A stretch of DNA of 64,000 nucleotides from Acestrorhynchus altus (Eukaryota; Chordata; Actinopteri; Characiformes; Acestrorhynchidae). Shown here piece by piece: positions 37,760 through 64,000 of the stretch. A model generated the notes under the pieces. The model worked only from the letters and a program-made list of their open reading frames with translations, was not told the DNA's origin and made no database searches. Numbering within the stretch: position 1 is the first letter of the stretch; each line of letters opens with the position of its first letter. The stretch spans positions 23,403,312 through 23,467,311 of the forward strand of contig CM067511.1 of NCBI GenBank assembly GCA_034509495.1. Reading direction: 5' to 3'. A program made the translations under genes and the position numbers.

Positions 37760-38297
37760 ATCAGATGCTTTCGTGCCAAAACACCGCCAATGTCGGTTCA
37801 AACCATTGCGCCGTGCAAACGTCCTCGCGACTGACACGAGATCAGCCGGCCGCGCTCACCTCCCCCGTTTCCGGACCAGCGCCACATACGGAACTGACTT
37901 CAGGTCAGGTGTTCAGAAGTCGCGGAAGGCGCTTCCGATATCGCGAGAGTTCAGGTCGAGACGTGAGCGGCGGTGAGAGAAATCACTTGACGCTCCTTTT
38001 CCTCCCGCTGCTGCTCCTCACTAAGCGCTTTTGGGCCGTAAGTGCCGCGACGGTGCCGCTGCGACCGCCGACGAAGACGCTGCTGCTGCCGCCACTGCGG
38101 CCGTGTCCGTGTCCGTGTCCCCGTCCCAGCGGAGCCGGACAGGCTGTGAGCGGGCCGTCGGGCTCGGTTAGCTCTCGGCTAACGTCAGCGGAGCGAGGAG
38201 GACAAGTCCCAACCTGTCCGTCCGCGAGGACACTGCTTCATAGCTGTCTGTCTGTCGGAGGCCTTTGCATGTAGACACCTGGTGAACGCAGCACTCA
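37760..38297 (+). promoter_or_regulatory. wdr44: CpG-island promoter and 5' UTR of wdr44
   Basis: CpG-dense sequence leads directly into the wdr44 start codon. Visible candidate sites are paired ETS-type CGGAAG/CTTCCG at 37923-37937 and a TCGCGAGA half of the TCTCGCGAGA promoter element near 37941-37948. No TATA box is seen. The start site is probably about 37.94-38.05 kb by inference from these sites. Confidence 0.6.
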
Positions 38298-57886
<19,589 letters not shown>

Positions 57887-58587
57887 GCACCTTTAAGTTA
57901 ATGAAACAAACCAGTTCAGTGAGTTTTAACAAACTGAACCAAAGACAATTAAACAAATACCACATTTCAAAGTGGAAGCGACATATAAGCTCCATCTACA
58001 GCTCCCCTTCATCAACCACCGGTCTGCTGGTGAGTGCTCGGGAGAGGACGTTTGCCTTCTCTCTGCAGAGAACAGGGACCCAGAAACTAAAGTCCGATGG
58101 GAAGGTGGAGGACTGTAGAAAAGGGACGAGGAGAAACATTTCCATGATGCAGCGCACTTTTTTTTTTTCTGCTCTTTCCTGTTTCTGTGTAGTCGATGGA
58201 GCAGCTTTGAATTGTAAGGTTGGGGTGAGAGGAATTCAGTCACTGTAAGAGCATGAAGGGGGACGTTGTTCAGCAGGTGGATGGTGTGTGGGGGTCGGCT
58301 CATACAGAAAACACAGTGCAACACGTTAACAATATAGATCAGGAAAGAGCGCTTGCGGACACAATGGCACAACCCTGAGCAAAATGAAAATACATCCACT
58401 AATGATGACATACAGCTCTAATTTCGACTAGCTGAGAATATGAAACAGAAAACCGTGTCTGCCAAGAGTGATGACATCAGTTTTATTATTTTAGGTTTTT
58501 TATTATAGATGCAAATAACTATGGGCAGCACTGGTATGGGAATTTGCAGGCCTTTGCCAGTATCCAACATGGTTCATGTTCATTTAC

Positions 58588-58810
58588 GGCTGGGCGATAT
58601 GGATCAAAACAATATCAATCTAATACAAATATAAAAAAAAAAACACCTATATTTTAGCTGATATACGATATATTTGTTGTGGAAAAAAATGAGGATGCCC
58701 CATGTCTGTCTTTACACTACATTTCAGCATTAAATTGGATCTTTGTTTCATCTTTATATACAGATATTTAAAAAGATTTTTTTTTTAAATATCAATATAT
58801 CGCCCAACCC
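58588..58810. mobile_element. small terminal-inverted-repeat element, 'GGCTGGGCGATAT' family
   Basis: The left end GGCTGGGCGATAT and the right end ATATCGCCCAACCC are inverse. Near-identical octamers flank it (GTTCATTT before, GTTCATAT after), so an 8-base target duplication of hAT type is possible. The interior is AT-rich and non-coding. Confidence 0.55.
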
Positions 58811-59189
58811 TGGTTCATATCTGCAGGTACAAGGAACATTTTACATACTGTACAAATTAAAATCTCAAATGATCTGGATCTGCAGTAGGAAGAAACTTTT
58901 ACCTCAAGCACACCTGATTCAGTTCTGTTAAGTGCCAGGTTTAGTACGTCTGTTAGAGCAGGAAACTGCAGGAATGCCTACCAATGTAGTAGAGGGTTAT
59001 AAATGTAAGAAGGTGAATAAGGTGTAGATACCCTTCTGGAGTTTGATAAATACTAAATATTATCTGAGGAATCACTATGTATTCCAGTTAGCTAAGGCAA
59101 TTTTAGGACCCAACTGAAGCACCAAATGCAACCAAGCTTTAGAATGTGCTGTTCAACATCTTTTCCATTGTCTAAGTATCTATCTTATC

Positions 59190-59567
59190 TATCTACAGAC
59201 GTATTGGGCACCTGCTCATTACTTGTTTCTTCTGAATTCATGGATATTAAAAAAAATACTACTTTTTGTTGGAGGAACTGCCTCTACGGTCCTGAGCTTT
59301 CTACATTGCTGTTAGGATGATCTTGCATTCAGCACCATGAGCTTAGTGAGGTCGCTTGTAGGTTTGATGATCACCACTCCATCTCATCATATTGGATGGA
59401 GTGCATAATTCCAGAATACAGTACCAGTGCTGCACAGCTCTATGCTGGGGGATTTTATGTTCCTCTAGCCCACATCGGGTATTAGGCAAGGTGCCAATAA
59501 ATTCATGCTTATTTGCTCTGGAGTCTTATTCTATTGGCAGTACTTTTTCTACAGGGGCTACAGGGTG
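59190..59567 (+). mobile_element. Tc1-like non-autonomous repeat, 'TTGGGACACCTG' family, fullest copy
   Basis: It starts ACGTATTGGGCACCTGCTCA and runs through TTAGGATGATCTTGCATTCA, TGCACAGCTCTATGCTGGGG and 'AGTCTTATTCTATTGGCAGT' to TCTACAGGGGCTA. It is the longest of five copies in the window and gives the plus orientation of the family. Confidence 0.6.
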
Positions 59568-59589
59568 TGTGTGTGTGTGTGTGTGTGTT
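59565..59589. repeat. (GT)n microsatellite
   Basis: About twelve GT units at the right end of the repeat above. Confidence 0.9.
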
Positions 59590-60216
59590 TGAACAGCTGT
59601 CGGCAATGGGTGCAACCTAAAGAAGCTAAATGTGTTCATTACAAGCAGTGTTCAGCAGTGTATTTCCTAATAAATGGACCAATAAAAAAGGTCCCTGGTT
59701 TAAAGAGATGAGGGTTAAAGCAAGTGTTGCTTCTAGCTCGATAGCTAGTGTTTCTCTAACATTTACTGGAGCTGAATTGCTCCTTCTTTGTGCTTCAGAT
59801 GGGATTTTCTGATTGATGCTGTTACACACCCTGAGCAGTCGGTGCAGCACTGTGTTTTGTGTATAAGCTGGCCTGATTTTAAAAAGGTGGAGGGAGAACG
59901 GGAGAAACACTGATCAAAGTTGACCACAGATACAAATGATTTACACTGAGGCCTACACACACACATACACACACACACACACACCTTTTACCTTTTTTCT
60001 CTTTGCCTGAGGTTCCTGATCATTTCATAATTGCTTGAAATATAAACCCACCCATCACACCCTCCAGAGTCACATTTCCAGTTCTGGCACTAATTCATCT
60101 CAGATTGATTTCGGTTCTGCATTTCTCAATGGTGTCTGTATCAGTGTTGTACACTTGTAAAAAATAATTGAACCACTTGACTTTTTTTAAATGATTGATG
60201 ATCTATCTCACTAAAG

Positions 60217-60222
60217 AATAAA
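60217..60222 (+). terminator. wdr44: candidate distal poly(A) signal of wdr44
   Basis: AATAAA, 2.3 kb past the stop codon. Use of this site is a guess. Confidence 0.25.
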
Positions 60223-61276
60223 GGATACTGGTTTTCCCATGGAATATGTGGAATATTTCTGCTCTATCCCAATGTGTTGACAAATGTGGAAAATATTAGG
60301 GATCCTGAGGACTGGTTGGAGAACGGCTGCTGTAATAGAACAGTAATATTATACTGTGCATTATAAGAGCTGAACACATCAGCGGACATCTGCACTGGGT
60401 AGCCTCACACTGAGTGAAGGGGAGAGGGAGCGTCGTTCTGCAGACCTGGAGAGTGAGACCATTTAGCAGTGAGCTGCAGCATAAATCAAGTTATGCAATA
60501 TAATATCTCTGTAAACAGACAAATCAGTGTCATACAGTGTCAGAAACCAAGCTATTGGTTATGCTGTAACGGATCCACCTTAAACAGCACACACACAGCT
60601 CACCGCAAGGCGAAATTAACTGATCAGTAAGTAGAAGCAAGCGGTCTTGGATCTTTATCGGCCAAGAAAAACGATTTAATATTGAATCAGAAAGATTAAA
60701 GTGAAACTGTCTCAATGCAGTTTTAAGTGTTATTATTTGGACAGTTGAAATGATGCCAGCCGATGGGTATAAGTGTCCCTTACCTGCTAATAGAGGTATT
60801 TAACGAGTTTGAATAAATATTTTTAATCATATTCCACTAAAATGTGTCATAATACATGTTCAACTGGAGTGCCGGGCTATTTTCCCTGCACACCTGATAT
60901 GTCACCTGTTAATTGCCAAGTTTAATAGGTCCGAGTGAAATCAGGAATCTGACATTCAGATCCAGGATCAAAATCAGGATTACCAACCCCTTGTGAAATT
61001 AGTCCTGTTGCTTTGGATGAATTTTGAGTAAAAATAACAACAAAATACAGGAGAGTATTTAAATCAGTTAAAATCTACTTGTATTCTAAGTGTACTTTGT
61101 CAGAATATTGTGATAAATACTGTGAAAGGGTATTTAGAACACTGGTCTAGAGCTCTACCCAATCACCAGCCATGTTGTTGGCTTCACAAGCCTCACAGCT
61201 CCAGTGCAAATTAAAACGAAATGAAGCAAATTCCGAAAACCATGTGACTGACATTCATTCACTACATTCAGTGAAT

Positions 61277-61475
61277 TCTATATAAAAATGCATCAATTTG
61301 AATTTCACCTAATCAAGGTCCTGGAGAGAATGTAACAATTACTGTTGAGAGTGTCGATTCTCTGTTTACCATGTTGTTCATGGTAAACAGAGAATCGACA
61401 CTCTCAACAGTAATTGTTACATTCTCTCCAGGACCTTGATTAGGTGAAATTCAAATTGATGCATTTTTATATAGA
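61277..61475. repeat. perfect palindrome, 97-base arms, 5-base loop
   Basis: Bases 61277-61373 are the exact reverse complement of 61379-61475. They are separated by TTGTT. I matched all 97 positions by eye. The arms begin TCTATATAAAAATGCATC and meet at GTTTACCATG/CATGGTAAAC. The arms are ordinary in composition and not microsatellite. Confidence 0.97.
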
Positions 61476-61479
61476 TATA

Positions 61480-61926
61480 CAGGGGTTGGACAATGAAACT
61501 GAAACACCTGCCATTTTAGTGGGAGGTTTCATGGCTAAATTGGTGCAGCCTGGTGGCCAATCTTCATTAATTGCACCAGTAAGAGCAGAGTGTGAAGGTT
61601 CAATTAGCAGGTAAGAGCACAGTTTTGCTCAAAATATTGAATGTACAACATTATGGGTGACATACCAGAGTTCAAAAGAGGACAAATTGTTGGTGAACGT
61701 CTTGCTGGTGCATCTGTGACCAAGACAGCAAGTCTTTGTGCTGTATCAAGAGCCACGGTATCCAGGGTAATGACAGCACCACCAAGAAGGACCAACCACA
61801 TCCAACAGGATTAAGTGTGGACGCAAGAGGAAGCTGTCTGAAAGGCCACAAAAGGAGACCCTAGTACACCATACTAATAAATTGTGGTCAAAAACCAGGT
61901 GTTTCAATTTCATTGTCCAACCCCTG
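61480..61926 (+). mobile_element. Tc1-like internal-deletion element, 'CAGGGGTTGGACAATGAAAC' family, copy B
   Basis: Intact inverted ends (CAGGGGTTGGACAATGAAAC and, at the right, 'TTTCATTGTCCAACCCCTG') with TA on both sides (61478-61479 and 61927-61928). From 61654 on the plus strand, MGDIPEFKRGQIVGERLAG and ASVTKTASLCAVSRATVSRV are the N-terminal helix-turn-helix of a Tc1-like transposase. The rest of the protein is deleted. At 447 bases it would need an enzyme supplied from elsewhere. Confidence 0.85.
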
Positions 61927-61963
61927 TACATATACAAAACATACAGCACTGAATGTGAATGAA

Positions 61964-62528
61964 TATGCCGTACTGTGCAAAAGTCAGAGACGGCCCTTAA
62001 TTCATCTCATTAAACAGCCATCAAGAACAAGTTCATTTGCTGGGAGATTGTCCTGAAGAGATCACAGAGGAGATAATCCAGTTCCATAAGGCACAACATA
62101 AGTGGGAAAACAAAACACTGAAAAACAGGACCTTAACAATCATGCAAGACCTGGCAGACCACCAGAACTGCCTCCAAGAGATAAGCAGCACTGAAAGCTT
62201 TCATAGTAGAAAATATGAAGCTTCACACTAAAAGTTCAAAGAACAACAGAGTGAAGAGTGACTTCTGAAAGAGTGACTCCTAGATTCTTGCAGATTTCAA
62301 GAGAAACAACGACTGAAAGAACCTCAGCTGTAATAAAGGGAAAGGTAGAAGAACTAAACACTCAAACATTTGAAATTAGATTTGTTCTTGAGGCTCCCGT
62401 TTCATTTTCTGTTCAACTTATATTTTGTGTTCTGATACAAATTAAGTAACAAATGAAGCATTTAATGGCTGTTCTGTGTGGAAATGAGCTCAAAGGAAAA
62501 TGAAATGACTTTCGCACAGCCCGGTATA
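61964..62528. mobile_element. putative Tc1-like terminal-inverted-repeat element, 'CTGTGCAAAAGTC' family
   Basis: Left 'ATGCCGTACTGTGCAAAAGT' and right ends (inverse of TGACTTTCGCACAGCCCGGT) match at 18 of 22 positions. The interior contains a short frame with no known motif (CPEEITEEIIQFHKAQHKWE). ACTGTGCAAAAGTC is a common teleost Tc1-like end. Coding capacity is lost. Confidence 0.5.
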
Positions 62529-62611
62529 TTTACTCTCGGACAGCAGGTTGAGTTTCCTGAAAGAAGAAAATTCAAACGTCAACTCTCCTCCACAGTTACT
62601 GCCAACAGCTG

Positions 62612-62617
62612 TTTATT
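62612..62617 (-). terminator. poly(A) signal of the minus-strand SR-type gene
   Basis: AATAAA on the minus strand, 362 bases beyond the stop codon. It is preceded by nothing contradictory, so the mRNA end is near 62590. Confidence 0.6.
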
Positions 62618-62978
62618 GTAAAGGTCGTGGGGCCAATCCTGCAACTGATCTTTCCAAAGAGAGCTTCTTTAAAAACAAAATTAAGAACTGTACAAATAAA
62701 CACTTCCACTTCATTTTACAAAAAAATCCGGGCCAAGCCCTTGTGTGTGATTGGAGCAGCCACAGAGAGAGGGGCATTCTGGGAAATAGACAGCAGTCGT
62801 TGGCCCGAGTCCAGCCCCTGAAGCATTGTGGGACAGAAGCTTGAGTGAGAACAGCAGCAGTCCGTGAGTGGGTGGGCAGGTTTGAGGGAGGGAGGATGGA
62901 TGGGAGATGAAAGGGGGTACAGTCCTCCCCAAGCTGCTTCAGAAACAGGAAGGTCACGGAGGTCAAAAACGTCAGGGT
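62618..62978 (-). other. 3' UTR of the minus-strand SR-type gene
   Basis: Runs from after the TGA at 62979 to the AATAAA. No repeat or second gene is seen in it. Alternative open frames here are shadows. Confidence 0.5.
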
Positions 62979-63111
62979 TCAGTGCTTGCTCTTCTTGGCC
63001 TTCTTATGTGAGCGGTGGGGCGATCGAGATGAAGACCTCCAGGACTTGCGCTGATGAGGAGATGGGGAGCGGGAACGCTTTGATGACTTCCGTGGTGACC
63101 GAGACCTCGTC
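62979..63111 (-). CDS. last coding exon of an SR-type splicing protein, possibly u2surp (partial)
   Basis: Read on the minus strand, a CTTGCCAG acceptor (63112-63113) opens an exon whose frame reads TRSRSPRKSSKRSRSPSPHQ, RKSWRSSSRSPHRSHKKAKK and SKH before a stop at 62979-62981. The Arg-Ser dipeptides and terminal lysine-rich tail are those of a nuclear RS-domain protein that acts in pre-mRNA splicing. The ending RSPHRSHKK-KK-KH most resembles the C-terminus of U2SURP (SR140), a U2 snRNP-associated protein, but I rely on memory, so no symbol is assigned. Other RS-rich proteins such as SCAF or CHERP-type are possible. The gene continues to the right, beyond the window. It points toward wdr44, so the two genes are convergent. 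Confidence 0.75.
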
Positions 63112-64000
63112 CTGGCAAGAAAGACACATTGAGAAAATTGAGAGAGAACCAAGAAAGAAGGAAGAGAGATGAGAGAAGAGAAAGAGAGGGGTTTTTTAAG
63201 CAGTACTGTAAAGGACAGTAGTTCTCCTGTGACTAATTACTATTTACTTGGTGTAAAGTCTGCCTTTATGGTGCGAAATACACAAACATTTATTTGTGTG
63301 TTCTTATTTTGCAGAAACCACTTCTCACATTATCATTCTCGGACATTTTAAGTAACCCTGACTTGCCAGGCCCAAGAGAAGATGAACACTTGCATGTGTG
63401 TATACATTCAGTGAAAATCCCGACTCCAGATAGCTTATTGAATCTGCAGATTCACTACACCAGTCCTCAGTTTCTCATCACTACGTAACTACGACTAAAG
63501 TATTCACTTGTTTGTTGGCTAAGAGCAGCTTTCATCTGTGATCGCCTTCAGAACAGCTGGAATTCCAGGTAATAATAATGGGACTGATGAGTGTGCTGTT
63601 CATGTGATGTACTGGTGCAGTTTGTGACTCACAAACAAACCATAATCTTAGGTTTTGCTCGATCCCCTTCATATCCTGTTTCTATTTATACCGTATTTTC
63701 CGGACTATAAGCCGCACCAGTTTTTTAAAAAACCTGGAAAATAACATATATAAGAGGAAAAAGCTGCACCTCATTATAAGCCACATGGTTTAAAGCGTGG
63801 GGAAAAAGTAGCGGCTTATATTCCGGAAAATACGGTAAATAAGATAAACGTAATGTACAGCCCGCTGACAATAAGTCGATTTGTGGGTTTTAATGACATC
63901 CTGCACTGGATTTGAATGACTAGTGGAATATTCTCATCTCAGTTTAGGGAAAATGGCTTAATGCCCTTTTTAAGCAGCATTATTTTTCACTCTCGTGTTC
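63112..64000 (-). other. intron upstream of the SR-type last exon
   Basis: No further exon is visible in 63112-64000. It holds a pogo-type MITE at 63.69 kb and otherwise ordinary AT-rich sequence. Confidence 0.5.
63691..63835. mobile_element. pogo-type MITE with near-perfect inverted ends
   Basis: A 145-base element. The left end CCGTATTTTCCGGACTATAA (then GCCGC) is matched by the right end CCGTATTTTCCGGAATATAA (then GCCGC) in inverse, differing at one of 25 positions. TA flanks both sides (63689-63690 and 63836-63837), the target duplication expected of the Tc1/mariner/pogo superfamily. The interior has no frame. Confidence 0.85.

Larger units (their letters stand above)
57887..62589 (+). 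other. wdr44: wdr44 3' UTR and downstream flank
   Basis: The mRNA end is not defined. The nearest polyadenylation-type hexamer is ATTAAA at 57948-57953, and a good AATAAA lies at 60217-60222. The segment contains dispersed repeats (58.59-58.81 and 59.19-59.57 kb), two small microsatellites, the giant palindrome and two terminal-inverted-repeat elements. The parts at 57.95-58.58, 58.82-59.18 and 60.0-61.2 kb show no gene. Confidence 0.5.

Noticed and set aside
37765..38274. 169-codon plus-strand frame in the CpG island before wdr44
   Set aside because: GC-rich promoter DNA is often open by chance. The frame ends before the wdr44 ATG and does not resemble a protein family.
57926..58411. 161-codon minus-strand frame after the wdr44 stop
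   Set aside because: It is antisense to the probable wdr44 3' UTR, contains a poly-Lys run from a T homopolymer and has no motif. Not supported.

Overview
The window is vertebrate nuclear DNA, almost certainly from a teleost fish. The evidence is one long gene split into GT-AG (and one GC-AG) introns, a very high density of dinucleotide microsatellites, and many decayed fish-type transposons: Tc1/mariner and pogo-like DNA elements, and L2/CR1/Rex1-type LINEs. An otophysan fish (characin, catfish or relative) is possible, but I cannot fix the lineage from sequence alone. Nothing prokaryotic, viral or CRISPR-like is visible.

Layout. (1) Positions 1-36.7 kb are the 5' part of a minus-strand gene that I identify as klhl13, a Kelch-like BTB adaptor of CUL3 ubiquitin ligase. 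Only one coding exon is visible, at 9422-9518. It encodes MPLKWK...SPVSWKFPVPV, the N-terminus of the KLHL13 isoform. A CpG-island promoter with a probable non-coding first exon lies at about 36.45-36.7 kb. The BTB, BACK and Kelch exons must lie left of base 1. The remaining 36 kb is intron filled with microsatellites and transposon remnants, plus one unexplained cryptic coding-like block at 10.7-11.6 kb. (2) From 36.7 to 38.3 kb is a divergent intergenic segment with a minisatellite, a CT tract and the wdr44 CpG island. (3) From 38298 to 57886 on the plus strand is wdr44, complete in 19 coding exons (918 residues predicted). It is a Rab11 effector with an N-terminal FFAT motif, a proline-rich segment and a C-terminal WD40 propeller. 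(4) From 57.9 to 62.6 kb is the wdr44 3' flank, with four transposon-like elements and a perfect 97-bp-arm palindrome. (5) From 62.6 to 63.1 kb on the minus strand is the last exon of an SR-type splicing protein (possibly u2surp), convergent with wdr44. Its upstream intron holds a pogo-type MITE.

The klhl13/wdr44 divergent pair matches the order I recall for human Xq24, whereas the right-hand neighbour is not the DOCK11 gene found there. No obviously new biological system was found. The best leads are the near-perfect giant palindrome, the cryptic decayed coding block at 10.7-11.6 kb, the GC-AG intron and other unusual splice sites in wdr44, and the pogo transposase remnant whose terminal repeat matches the MITE at 63.7 kb.
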